Assembly: GCF_001870435.1 (NCBI RefSeq)
Contig: NZ_MDDR01000065.1
Coordinates: forward strand, 62,001 to 126,000
Reading direction: 5' to 3'
Source: Pseudomonas costantinii
Lineage (GTDB): Bacteria; Pseudomonadota; Gammaproteobacteria; Pseudomonadales; Pseudomonadaceae
DNA length: 64,000 bases
In this document: one piece after another, positions 1 through 8,121 of the stretch
Position numbering within the stretch: the first letter of the stretch is position 1
Layout: each line of letters starts with the position of its first letter
Position numbers and translations under genes: made by a program
Notes under the pieces: generated by a model
What the model saw: only the letters and a program-made list of their open reading frames with translations
The model's database searches: none
Told to the model about the DNA's origin: nothing

Positions 1-986
1 GACAGGCCATTCTTCTCAAGGATCTCACGCAAGCGCTTGAGACCCTCCACCTGGATCTGCCGCACCCGCTCACGGGTCAAGCCGATCTCCAGGCCTACGT
101 CCTCCAGAGTACTGCTCTCATGGCCGCGCAGGCCGAAGCGGCGAATCACCACCTCACGCTGCTTGTCCGTGAGCTCCGACAGCCACTGGTCAATGCTTTG
201 GGAAAGATCATCGTCCTGCAACAGCTCACAAGGATCCGTCGGACGATCATCCGTCAGGGTGTCCAGCAGGGTTTTATCCGAGTCCGGCCCCAGCGAGACG
301 TCGACCGAAGACACGCGCTCGTTCAGGCCGAGCATGCGTTTGACCTCCCCTACCGGTTTTTCCAGCAGGTTCGCGATCTCTTCAGGCGAAGGTTCATGAT
401 CGAGTTTCTGAGTCAGCTCACGCGCCGCCCGCAGGTAGACGTTGAGCTCCTTGACCACATGGATTGGCAACCGGATCGTACGGGTCTGATTCATGATCGC
501 CCGTTCGATGGTCTGACGAATCCACCAGGTGGCATAGGTCGAAAAGCGGAAGCCCCGCTCAGGGTCGAACTTCTCCACCGCACGGATCAAGCCCAGGTTG
601 CCCTCCTCGATCAGATCCAACAGGGACAGACCACGATTGACATAGCGTCGGGCGATTTTCACCACCAGCCGCAGGTTGCTTTCAATCATGCGCTTGCGCC
701 CAGCCGGATCACCCTTTTGCGACAAGCGCGCAAAATGGACTTCTTCTTCGGGGGTCAATAGAGGGGAAAAGCCGATTTCATTGAGGTACAGCTGCGTCGC
801 GTCGAGCGCCCGCGTGTAGTCAATGTACTTGTGTTGCTTTAACGCGGTGGAGTTCTTGGATTTGGTGCGAACTGAAGGGGCAGCAGCCCCCTCAATATTC
901 GACATCGATTCCATATCGATAGATTCCCCCATAAGGAGAACCTCTTCGTCGATGTCAAACTCCGGCGCTTCTTTACTGAGAGCCAT
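1..986 (-). CDS. rpoS: RNA polymerase sigma factor RpoS (partial, C-terminus cut by window edge)
   Basis: Stationary-phase and general-stress sigma factor that directs core RNA polymerase to stress promoters. The reading frame runs uninterrupted from an ATG at 986 to the left edge, giving 328 residues. The full family protein is about 335, so only a few C-terminal residues are missing. Sigma-70 region 1.2 (YIDYTRALDATQLYLNEIG) is followed by region 2 from about residue 103 (SNLRLVVKIARRYVNRG, then FSTYATWWIRQTIERA) and the region 4 helix-turn-helix at about 285-310 (LEDVGLEIGLTRERVRQI). AAAGGA lies 8 bases before the start. The upstream neighbour is nlpD, the usual place for rpoS promoters. 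In Pseudomonas the small RNA gene rsmZ normally lies just past the rpoS stop, which would be outside this window. Confidence 0.97.
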   Translation of the reverse strand, partial: MALSKEAPEFDIDEEVLLMGESIDMESMSNIEGAAAPSVRTKSKNSTALKQHKYIDYTRALDATQLYLNEIGFSPLLTPEEEVHFARLSQKGDPAGRKRMIESNLRLVVKIARRYVNRGLSLLDLIEEGNLGLIRAVEKFDPERGFRFSTYATWWIRQTIERAIMNQTRTIRLPIHVVKELNVYLRAARELTQKLDHEPSPEEIANLLEKPVGEVKRMLGLNERVSSVDVSLGPDSDKTLLDTLTDDRPTDPCELLQDDDLSQSIDQWLSELTDKQREVVIRRFGLRGHESSTLEDVGLEIGLTRERVRQIQVEGLKRLREILEKNGL

Positions 987-1051
987 TGTTATAGTCCTTT
1001 GGTGAGTTCGACCTCAAGCTCAAGCGACGCCTTTATCCTTGGCAACGCTGG

Positions 1052-1082
1052 AGCCTGTTCCTTCTACGTGAGGGAACAGGCT
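1052..1082 (-). promoter_or_regulatory. hairpin in the nlpD-rpoS intergenic leader
   Basis: A perfect 10-bp inverted repeat (AGCCTGTTCC at 1052-1061, GGAACAGGCT at 1073-1082) with an 11-base loop lies between the nlpD stop and the rpoS start. No T-run follows it on the minus strand, so it does not look like a standard terminator. It would fold in the leader of any transcript reading from nlpD into rpoS, about 65 bases before the rpoS ribosome-binding site. A role in mRNA processing or stability is inference. Confidence 0.45.
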
Positions 1083-1091
1083 GGCAACACA

Positions 1092-1934
1092 TCAACGACG
1101 GGGTAGGAATTGCAGCGGATCTACAGGTTTCCCTTGGCGGCGAATCTCAAAGTGCAGTTTCACCCGGTCTGTACCAGTTGACCCCATTTCGGCAATTGTC
1201 TGTCCGACTTTGACCTGCTGCCCCTCCCGAACCAACAGCCTACGGTTATGACCGTAGGCACTGACGTAGGTATCGCTGTGTTTGATGATGACCAGCTCGC
1301 CGTAGCCCCGTAAACCACTCCCGGCGTACACCACTGTCCCATCAGACGCAGCTAAAACAGGCTGTCCCAAATCCCCGGCGATATCAATGCCTTTATTCAA
1401 ACTACCGTTTGAAGAGAATTTTCCAATTAACACCCCGTTCGAAGGCCACCCCCAACCGGTCGGAGCAGGCCCTGCAGGGGGCAGCGGCGCGGGTGCCGGC
1501 TTGCTCGCAACCGTAGGCGCGGCGCTGCCTGCAGGCCGAGTGATGATGGTAGTTTTGCTCGAAGACGACGGCGAAGATCCAGTGTTTGTCACAACTGTCG
1601 TAGGCGCAGAGCCGGTGCGCCCATCGAAACGAATCGTCTGACCGGGATGTATCGTATATGGCACAGGGATATTGTTACGAGCTGCGAGCGCCTTGTAATC
1701 CCACCCATAACGAAAGGCAATCGAGAACATCGTATCGCCTTTGCGCACCACATATTGCCCGGTGGTGACCGTCGGCTTTTGCGGTACGGCGCTGGCGTTA
1801 TTTCGGTCGACAACCCGGGCCCCACTGGATGGCGAGCTGGAGCAACCCACCAATAAGGAACTCAAGACAAGGCCAAGCACCAGTCGCTGAAAGCTTGTTT
1901 TACTCATACGCTGCGCAAGACCTGTGAGACTCAC
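1092..1934 (-). CDS. nlpD: murein hydrolase activator lipoprotein NlpD
   Basis: Outer-membrane lipoprotein that activates a periplasmic amidase for septal peptidoglycan splitting. From the GTG at 1934 it is 280 residues. It has a lipoprotein signal with lipobox LLVGC (Cys about 31), a LysM domain at about 60-105 (QYVVRKGDTMFSIAFRYGW), a Pro/Ala/Ser-rich linker, and a C-terminal M23/LytM domain at about 175-275. The LytM metal site is degenerate: NKGID stands where an active enzyme has a His, and KLHFEI lacks the first His of the HxH motif. It should therefore be an activator rather than a peptidase. An open frame continues upstream to 2027, but the GTG has GGGAG just upstream and gives the usual N-terminus VSLTGLAQRM. 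An ATG at 1907 is a further alternative. Confidence 0.93.
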   Translation of the reverse strand: MSLTGLAQRMSKTSFQRLVLGLVLSSLLVGCSSSPSSGARVVDRNNASAVPQKPTVTTGQYVVRKGDTMFSIAFRYGWDYKALAARNNIPVPYTIHPGQTIRFDGRTGSAPTTVVTNTGSSPSSSSKTTIITRPAGSAAPTVASKPAPAPLPPAGPAPTGWGWPSNGVLIGKFSSNGSLNKGIDIAGDLGQPVLAASDGTVVYAGSGLRGYGELVIIKHSDTYVSAYGHNRRLLVREGQQVKVGQTIAEMGSTGTDRVKLHFEIRRQGKPVDPLQFLPRR

Positions 1935-2143
1935 CCGCCGCTCCCTTTGTGGTGGCTGAACATAAATGCCTGTATCAGGCTTGAAATATGACGCAAGTAT
2001 AACTGGGCATTGGTTTTTTACCGGCACACGACTGAAATGAAAAATTCATCATGTTTAAAACCAACTTTCGATCATGTTGACTCACTGAGCCCCGCTGTAA
2101 GACACATCCCCGCCTGCAGAATTCACTGACTGCAAATAAATGA

Positions 2144-2821
2144 TCAGGCCAGCGGGCCATTGAGCAACGGTACGAAGCGCACAGCACCCAGTACATGCCG
2201 GGAAAAACCTTCGTCCTCACGGATAATGAGCATCAATTGTTGCACTTCGCCGGAGCCCACCGGGATGACCAACCGCCCGCCAGGGGCCAGTTGATCGAGC
2301 AACGCTTGCGGCACATCAGTCGCCACGGCCGTGACAATGATGCCGTTATAAGGCGCCAGCGCCGGCCAGCCCTCCCAGCCATCGCCCCAGCGGAACACCA
2401 CATTACGCAGGTTCAACTCTACCAGGCGCTCCTTGGCGCGGTCCTGCAGGACCTTGATGCGCTCCACCGAGAACACCCGCTCCACCAGTTGCGACAGCAC
2501 GGCGGTCTGGTAACCCGAGCCGGTGCCGATCTCCAACACCTTGTCCAGCGGACCGGCAGCGAGCAGCAGTTCGCTCATGCGCGCGACCATATAAGGCTGG
2601 GAGATGGTCTGGTTGTGGCCAATGGGCAACGCTGTGTCTTCATAGGCACGGTGCGCCAGGGCTTCATCGACAAACAGGTGCCGTGGCGTGCGCCGGATGA
2701 CTTCCAGCACCTGGGCGTTTGACAGCCCCTCTTCGTACAAACGCTGGATTAAACGCTCACGGGTACGCTGAGAGGTCATCCCGATGCCACGACGCAATAA
2801 GTCGTCTTGTTCACGCGCCAT
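2144..2821 (-). CDS. pcm: protein-L-isoaspartate O-methyltransferase
   Basis: Methylates L-isoaspartyl residues in aged proteins using S-adenosylmethionine, starting their repair. The SAM-binding motif I is VLEIGTGSGYQTAVL. The upstream PIMT signature around LPIGHNQTISQPYMVARM, which contacts the isoaspartyl substrate, is intact. The ATG at 2821 overlaps the surE stop (TGATG) and has GAGGG 9 bases upstream, giving 225 residues. An internal ATG at 2779 (MTSQRTRERL) would give 211 residues, the length often quoted for the family, but has no clear ribosome-binding site. It sits in the surE-pcm-nlpD-rpoS stationary-phase survival cluster and is probably translationally coupled to surE. Confidence 0.95.
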   Translation of the reverse strand: MAREQDDLLRRGIGMTSQRTRERLIQRLYEEGLSNAQVLEVIRRTPRHLFVDEALAHRAYEDTALPIGHNQTISQPYMVARMSELLLAAGPLDKVLEIGTGSGYQTAVLSQLVERVFSVERIKVLQDRAKERLVELNLRNVVFRWGDGWEGWPALAPYNGIIVTAVATDVPQALLDQLAPGGRLVIPVGSGEVQQLMLIIREDEGFSRHVLGAVRFVPLLNGPLA

Positions 2822-3570
2822 CAACGCAGACCCTCGAGCCAGCCATCGAGGCTACTGAAGGCATCACTGAAGGTGCGATCAAGCTGCAACGGGGTAATCG
2901 AAACATAACCTTGCATCACCGCATGAAAGTCTGTGCCCGGACCACCGTCCTCGGCGTCGCCCGCGGCTGCAATCCAGTAACCTTCCTTGCCACGCGGGTC
3001 GACCACCTTCAGTGGCGCCGCCGCGCGGGCGCGATGGCCCAGGCGCGTCAACTGAATGCCGCGAATATGGTCGAGGGGCAGGTTGGGAATATTGACGTTG
3101 AGCACTGTACGCGGTGGCAAGTCCAGGGAAGCATGGGCCTCCACCAGCTTGCGCGCGAAATACGCCGCCGTCGCCAGGTTATCCAGTTGCCGTGAGGCAA
3201 AGGAAAAGGCGAACGAAGTACGACCGAGAAAGCGCCCTTCAAGGGCCGCCGCCACGGTACCGGAATACAGCACGTCATCCCCCAGGTTGGCACCGAGGTT
3301 GATACCCGACACCACCAGATCCGGCTCCTGATCCAACAGGCTGTTGATCGCCAGGTGCACGCAGTCGGTGGGGGTACCGTTCACGCTGATAAAGCCATTG
3401 GCCAGAACCTGCGGATGCAGTGGACGGTCGAGCGTCAGCGAACTGCTGGCGCCGCTCTTGTCCTGGTCGGGGGCAACCACCACGCACTCGGCATAATCTT
3501 CCAGCGCAGCATAGAGCGCGGCAAGGCCGGGTGCGGTGGCACCGTCATCGTTTGATATCAGAATACGCAT
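2821..3570 (-). CDS. surE: 5'/3'-nucleotidase SurE
   Basis: Metal-dependent phosphatase acting on nucleoside 5'- and 3'-monophosphates, associated with stationary-phase survival. It is 249 residues. Family metal and catalytic residues are visible: Asp8-Asp9 in ISNDDG, Ser39 in DKSGASSS, and Asn92 in SGINLGANLG. The start lies inside the 3' end of truD (13-bp overlap) and the stop overlaps the pcm start, so the genes are tightly coupled. Confidence 0.96.
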   Translation of the reverse strand: MRILISNDDGATAPGLAALYAALEDYAECVVVAPDQDKSGASSSLTLDRPLHPQVLANGFISVNGTPTDCVHLAINSLLDQEPDLVVSGINLGANLGDDVLYSGTVAAALEGRFLGRTSFAFSFASRQLDNLATAAYFARKLVEAHASLDLPPRTVLNVNIPNLPLDHIRGIQLTRLGHRARAAAPLKVVDPRGKEGYWIAAAGDAEDGGPGTDFHAVMQGYVSITPLQLDRTFSDAFSSLDGWLEGLR

Positions 3571-4616
3571 GGGCTGTCCGTTTGCCCCGCCGACACCAGA
3601 TCAACAAGCTCGCGCACCAAGACAGTGGCGAAGCATCCGGCCGGCAGGACAAATTCCAATTGCAGAATGTCAGGACCGGGATAATGCCACGTCAACCCGC
3701 CAATGGGCAGTCGAAGAATGCGACGCTCCTGGCTCATGCCGGCATTCACCAGCCAATCGCGCAGGTCAGCTTCACTGGCGGCGACAGCCTGCTCAAGCGT
3801 ATGGGTTGCACCGCTCGCTGGCGAGTCACCCTCGCCCCACTGCGGCCCGGTTGGGTGCAGGTCCAGAATCGCCAGGCGCGGGTCGCTGCATTCAGCCTCC
3901 CCCGCCGGAAAAAAACTGCGGCTATCAGTAAACGCCAGCAGGTCGCCCACTTGAGCGCGCTGCCAGGAACCATCCGCAACACGTGCCGCCAACACTTTGT
4001 TGAACAGGAAACTGCGCGCGGTGGACAACAATCGCGAACGCACATTGCGCTGTTCCGGCAAGGCCTTGCGCGCCGCCCATTCTCGGGCGTCAACGACGTT
4101 GCCGCCGTTGTGGCCAAAGCGTTGTGTACCAAAGTAGTTTGGAATGCCGTGCTGGGCGATCAACTGCAACCGCGCGTCGATGGCGGCGGTATCACCGGTC
4201 AACTGGGTCAGGCGCAGGGTAAAGCCGTTGGCCGAATGCGCGCCGCGTTGCAGCTTGCGCTTGTGGCGAGCGATTTTGAGAATCTTGAGGGTGTCGTTTT
4301 CCGCACCGCTCATGTCTGGGTCGGCCTTGCCTGGCAGTTGCACGCTGAACCACTGACGGGTCAACGCCTGGCGGTCCTTGAGGCCGGCATAGCTGACAGT
4401 GCGCAAGGGCACACCGGCTGCCTTGGCAATGCGCCGAGCAGCCTCTTCGGTATTAAGGCCACGCTTCTCCACCCACAACCACAGATGCTCGCCGTCACCG
4501 GTCAGTGGGATATCCAGCACTTCGTCTACCTGGAAATCTTCAGCCGTAGCTTTCAGGACCGCGCGGCCCAAGGCCTCGCCGTAGGCCCGTGGGCCCAGCA
4601 GTTGCAGGTCATTCAT
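3558..4616 (-). CDS. truD: tRNA pseudouridine(13) synthase TruD
   Basis: Isomerises U13 of tRNA-Glu to pseudouridine. The 352-residue protein has the TruD catalytic motif AGLKDRQALTRQ with the nucleophilic Asp at about 81, close to Asp80 of the E. coli enzyme. NYFGTQRFGHNGGNV, another conserved TruD segment, is also present. It overlaps ispF by 4 bp (ATGA) and surE by 13 bp, so it is embedded in the ispF-truD-surE-pcm run. Confidence 0.96.
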   Translation of the reverse strand: MNDLQLLGPRAYGEALGRAVLKATAEDFQVDEVLDIPLTGDGEHLWLWVEKRGLNTEEAARRIAKAAGVPLRTVSYAGLKDRQALTRQWFSVQLPGKADPDMSGAENDTLKILKIARHKRKLQRGAHSANGFTLRLTQLTGDTAAIDARLQLIAQHGIPNYFGTQRFGHNGGNVVDAREWAARKALPEQRNVRSRLLSTARSFLFNKVLAARVADGSWQRAQVGDLLAFTDSRSFFPAGEAECSDPRLAILDLHPTGPQWGEGDSPASGATHTLEQAVAASEADLRDWLVNAGMSQERRILRLPIGGLTWHYPGPDILQLEFVLPAGCFATVLVRELVDLVSAGQTDSPCVF

Positions 4617-5086
4617 GCGCGCAGCAACAAGGCGACGGAGTGCACCGCAATGCCCTCTTCACGACCGGTAAACCCGAGCTTTTCGGTAGTGGTGGCTTTC
4701 ACGTTCACTTGATCCAATTCAATTTGCAGGTCTGCGGCAATCAGTGCACGCATCGATTCGATATGCGGGGCCATTTTCGGGGCCTGGGCCACGATGGTGT
4801 TGTCGACATTGCCGACTTTCCAGCCCTTGGCGTGGATCAAACCCACCACGTGGCGCAGCAACACGCGGCTGTCCGCGCCCTTGAAGGTGGGATCGGTGTC
4901 CGGAAAGTGCTTGCCGATATCGCCCAACGCCGCCGCGCCGAGCAAGGCATCGCTCAAGGCATGCAACACAACGTCGCCGTCGGAATGAGCCAGCAACCCA
5001 TGGTGGTGCGCAATACGCACGCCGCCCAAGGTGATGAAATCGCCTTCGGCGAAACGGTGCACATCGTAGCCATGGCCAATACGCAT
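4613..5086 (-). CDS. ispF: 2-C-methyl-D-erythritol 2,4-cyclodiphosphate synthase
   Basis: Cyclises CDP-methylerythritol 2-phosphate to MEcPP in the MEP isoprenoid pathway. It is 157 residues, a normal length, with the zinc ligands Asp8 and His10 (GYDVHRF) and His42 (DVVLHALSD). Its ATG abuts the T-run of a hairpin terminator that follows fghA, and the only G-rich Shine-Dalgarno-like bases (GGGG, about 9 bases upstream) are inside that hairpin. In many bacteria ispF is adjacent to ispD. Here the two are separated by the LysR, adhC and fghA genes, as in other pseudomonads. Confidence 0.97.
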   Translation of the reverse strand: MRIGHGYDVHRFAEGDFITLGGVRIAHHHGLLAHSDGDVVLHALSDALLGAAALGDIGKHFPDTDPTFKGADSRVLLRHVVGLIHAKGWKVGNVDNTIVAQAPKMAPHIESMRALIAADLQIELDQVNVKATTTEKLGFTGREEGIAVHSVALLLRA

Positions 5087-5116
5087 AAAAAAACGCCCCG
5101 ATTTAATTCAGGGCGT
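5087..5116 (-). terminator. intrinsic terminator after fghA, overlapping the ispF ribosome-binding site
   Basis: On the minus strand a 6-bp stem (ACGCCC at 5116-5111, GGGCGT at 5098-5093) with a 12-base loop is followed at once by seven T residues (5093-5087). The ATG of ispF starts at the next base, 5086. The geometry is that of a rho-independent terminator for adhC-fghA. The GGGG that could serve as the ispF ribosome-binding site lies in the downstream arm. Confidence 0.7.
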
Positions 5117-5140
5117 GATTCTACCTACTTTTGCCTCACA

Positions 5141-5986
5141 TTAACCGAGCAAAGCACGACCATGGTGTCGCAAATGGTCCTCGATGAAGCTGGCGATAAA
5201 GAAGTAGCTGTGGTCATAGCCAGGTTGCAGGCGCAGTTCGAGTGGGTGGCCCGCCGCCTTGGCCGCTTGCTGCAGGGCTTCAGGCTTAAGCTGCACGGCG
5301 AGGAAATCGTCGCGATCGCCCTGATCCACCAGCAATGGCAGCTTTTCCGAGGCTTCGCTGATCAGCACGCAGGCATCCCATTCACGCCATTTAGAGCGTT
5401 CTTCGCCCAAATAACGGGAAAAGGCTTTCTGGCCCCACGGGCAATCCATCGGGTTGTTGATCGGTGAGAATGCCGACACCGACTGGTAACGTCCCGGATT
5501 GCGCAAGGCACACACCAGCGCACCGTGGCCGCCCATGGAATGGCCGCTGATCCCGCGCTTATTGGACGCCGGGAAATGCGCTTCAACCAGTGCCGGCAAC
5601 TCCTGCACAACATAGTCATGCATCCGATAGTGCTTGGCCCAGGGTTCCTGGGTGGCATTGAGGTAGAAGCCGGCGCCCAGGCCGAAATCCCAGGCGTTGT
5701 CCGGATCACCCGGCACATCCGGCCCACGCGGGCTGGTGTCCGGCGCGACGATGATCAGCCCCAACTCGGCAGCCATGCGCTGGCCGCCGGCCTTCTGCAT
5801 GAAGTTCTCATCGGTGCAGGTCAACCCGGACAGCCAGTACACCACCGGCAACTTGCCGCCCTGCTCCGCTTGCGGTGGCAGGTAAACGGCAAAGGTCATG
5901 TCGCAACCCAGCACATCGGAATGATGCTTGTAGCGTTTATGCCAGCCGCCGAAGCTCTTCTGGCACGACAGGTTTTCCAGACTCAT
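5141..5986 (-). CDS. fghA: S-formylglutathione hydrolase
   Basis: Hydrolyses S-formylglutathione to formate and glutathione, the second step of glutathione-dependent formaldehyde oxidation. It is 281 residues in the esterase D family. The alpha/beta-hydrolase triad is visible: Ser150 in GHSMGGHG, Asp227 in DRDDF and His259 in YDHSYFF. It starts 8 bases after the adhC stop, so the two enzymes of the pathway form one transcription unit. A hairpin terminator follows it. Confidence 0.96.
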   Translation of the reverse strand: MSLENLSCQKSFGGWHKRYKHHSDVLGCDMTFAVYLPPQAEQGGKLPVVYWLSGLTCTDENFMQKAGGQRMAAELGLIIVAPDTSPRGPDVPGDPDNAWDFGLGAGFYLNATQEPWAKHYRMHDYVVQELPALVEAHFPASNKRGISGHSMGGHGALVCALRNPGRYQSVSAFSPINNPMDCPWGQKAFSRYLGEERSKWREWDACVLISEASEKLPLLVDQGDRDDFLAVQLKPEALQQAAKAAGHPLELRLQPGYDHSYFFIASFIEDHLRHHGRALLG

Positions 5987-5994
5987 GGCCGACC

Positions 5995-7107
5995 TCAGAA
6001 GTGGATGACGGTACGAATGCTCTTGCCTTCATGCATCAGGTCAAACGCTTTGTTGATGTCTTCCAGGCCCATAGTGTGGGTAATAAAGGTGTCCAGCGGG
6101 ATCTCACCGGTCTGGGCCATTTCCACGTAGCTTGGCAATTCAGTGCGACCACGCACGCCACCGAACGCCGAACCACGCCAGACGCGACCGGTCACCAACT
6201 GGAATGGACGGGTAGCAATTTCCTGGCCTGCACCGGCCACGCCGATGATTACCGACTCGCCCCAGCCTTTGTGGCAGCACTCAAGAGCGGCACGCATCAG
6301 TTGCACGTTGCCAATGCACTCGAAGGAGAAGTCCACGCCACCGTCAGTCAAGTCGACGATCACCTCTTGAATTGGGCGATCGTAGTCTTTTGGGTTGATG
6401 CAGTCGGTGGCACCCAGTTGCTTGGCAATTTCGAACTTGGCCGGGTTGATGTCGATGGCAATGATGCGACCGGCCTTGGCTTTCACCGCGCCGATCACGG
6501 CCGACAGGCCAATACCGCCTAGACCGAAGATCGCCACGGTGTCACCCGGCTTGACCTTGGCGGTGTTGATCACCGCGCCGATGCCGGTGGTAACACCACA
6601 ACCCAGCAGGCAGACTTTTTCCAGCGGCGCGTCTTTAGGGATCTTGGCGACAGAGATTTCCGGCAGCACGGTGTACTCGGAGAAGGTCGAAGTACCCATG
6701 TAGTGGAAAATCGGCTGGCCCTTATAGGAGAAACGCGTGGTGCCATCCGGCATCAGGCCTTTGCCTTGGGTGGAGCGAATGGCTTGGCACAGATTGGTTT
6801 TGCCCGACAGGCAGAATTTGCACTTGCCACATTCCGGGGTGTACAGCGGAATCACGTGATCGCCGACAGCTACCGAGGTCACGCCCTCACCGATCGCTTC
6901 AACCACCGCACCGCCTTCGTGACCGAGGATCGACGGGAAGATGCCTTCCGGATCGGCACCCGACAAGGTGTAGGCATCGGTATGGCACACGCCGGACGCA
7001 ACCACCCGCAACAGCACCTCGCCAGCCTTGGGCATGGCGACATCCACTTCAACAATCTCAAGGGGCTTTTTGGCTTCGAAGGCTACGGCAGCGCGGGACT
7101 TGATCAT
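5995..7107 (-). CDS. adhC: S-(hydroxymethyl)glutathione dehydrogenase / class III alcohol dehydrogenase
   Basis: Oxidises S-hydroxymethylglutathione, formed from formaldehyde and glutathione, with NAD+. The protein is 370 residues. Catalytic zinc ligands Cys41 and His63 (GVCHTDAY, GHEGGAVVE), structural zinc ligands Cys93, Cys96, Cys99 and Cys107, and Arg111 in the class III glutathione-binding position are all present. The Rossmann motif is GLGGIGLSAV. It precedes fghA, and a LysR-type regulator is divergent from it. Also called frmA or adh3 in other species. Confidence 0.96.
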   Translation of the reverse strand: MIKSRAAVAFEAKKPLEIVEVDVAMPKAGEVLLRVVASGVCHTDAYTLSGADPEGIFPSILGHEGGAVVEAIGEGVTSVAVGDHVIPLYTPECGKCKFCLSGKTNLCQAIRSTQGKGLMPDGTTRFSYKGQPIFHYMGTSTFSEYTVLPEISVAKIPKDAPLEKVCLLGCGVTTGIGAVINTAKVKPGDTVAIFGLGGIGLSAVIGAVKAKAGRIIAIDINPAKFEIAKQLGATDCINPKDYDRPIQEVIVDLTDGGVDFSFECIGNVQLMRAALECCHKGWGESVIIGVAGAGQEIATRPFQLVTGRVWRGSAFGGVRGRTELPSYVEMAQTGEIPLDTFITHTMGLEDINKAFDLMHEGKSIRTVIHF

Positions 7108-7216
7108 CCGGGTTTCTCCATCGGGTTAAAAACTGAGGAAGCGAGTGTAAAACATGGCTCTGTGATTAATAATCCGACCGAAAGCAAAACTTTATTGCTA
7201 CACAGGGATAATCAAC

Positions 7217-8113
7217 ATGCTGGAAAACCGCTGGGAAGGCATCGATGAATTCGTCGCAGTCGCCGAATGCAGCCAATTCACAGCGGCGGCCGAGCGCTTG
7301 GGAGTGTCGTCGTCACACATCAGCCGGCAGGTGGCGCGCTTGGAGGAGCGACTGCAAACGCGGTTGCTGTACCGCAGTACGCGCAAGGTGACCCTGACCG
7401 AAGCTGGCCAAACCTTCCTGCAACACTGTCAGCGTTTGCAGGATGGTCGCGAAGAAGCCTTGCGCGCGGTAGGCGACCTCACCAGCGAGCCCAAGGGCAT
7501 GTTGCGCATGACGTGCGCGGTGGCTTATGGCGAGCGGTTTATCGTGCCGCTTGTCACGCGATTCATGGGGTTGTATCCGCAATTGCGCGTGGATATCGAA
7601 CTGACCAACCGCCAACTGGACCTGGTACACGAAGGCCTCGATCTGGCGATCCGCCTAGGGCGCCTGCAAGACTCGCGCATGGTCGCCAGTCGCCTGGCCC
7701 CTCGGCGCATGTACTTGTGCGCGTCGCCCTCCTACCTTGAACGGTATGGTCGGCCACATAGTTTGTCGGAGCTGAGTCGACATAACTGCCTGATTGGCAG
7801 TTCGGATATCTGGCAACTGGCCCAGGACGGGCGGGAGTTTTCCCAGCGCGTACAGGGCAACTGGCGCTGCAACAGTGGGCAAGCGGTGCTGGATGCGGCG
7901 TTGCAAGGGGTTGGGTTGTGCCAGTTGCCGGACTATTACGTGCTGGAACATTTGCACAGTGGCGCGCTGGTGTCATTGCTGGAGGCGCATCAGCCGCCGA
8001 ACACTGCGGTGTGGGCGCTGTATCCGCAGCAGCGGCATTTGTCGCCGAAGGTGCGCAAGCTGGTGGATTTTTTGAAGGTGGGGTTGGCTGAACGGCCGGA
8101 GTACAGCAGTTAA
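7217..8113 (+). CDS. gfnR: LysR-family regulator divergent from adhC-fghA
   Basis: A 298-residue LysR-type transcriptional regulator with an N-terminal winged helix-turn-helix (FTAAAERLGVSSSHISRQ, about 20-45) and a C-terminal effector-binding domain. It is transcribed away from adhC across a 109-bp gap, the classic arrangement for a LysR regulator controlling its neighbour. In P. aeruginosa the LysR gene at this place is, from memory, named gfnR for glutathione-dependent formaldehyde neutralisation; the symbol is transferred on position alone. The effector is not visible from sequence, and control of adhC-fghA is inferred from position. Confidence 0.85.
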   Translation: MLENRWEGIDEFVAVAECSQFTAAAERLGVSSSHISRQVARLEERLQTRLLYRSTRKVTLTEAGQTFLQHCQRLQDGREEALRAVGDLTSEPKGMLRMTCAVAYGERFIVPLVTRFMGLYPQLRVDIELTNRQLDLVHEGLDLAIRLGRLQDSRMVASRLAPRRMYLCASPSYLERYGRPHSLSELSRHNCLIGSSDIWQLAQDGREFSQRVQGNWRCNSGQAVLDAALQGVGLCQLPDYYVLEHLHSGALVSLLEAHQPPNTAVWALYPQQRHLSPKVRKLVDFLKVGLAERPEYSS

Positions 8114-8121
8114 AGATGTTT

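Noticed and set aside
1996..2001. TATACT-like -10 box upstream of nlpD
   Set aside because: No acceptable -35 hexamer at 16-18 bases, so a promoter call would be a guess.
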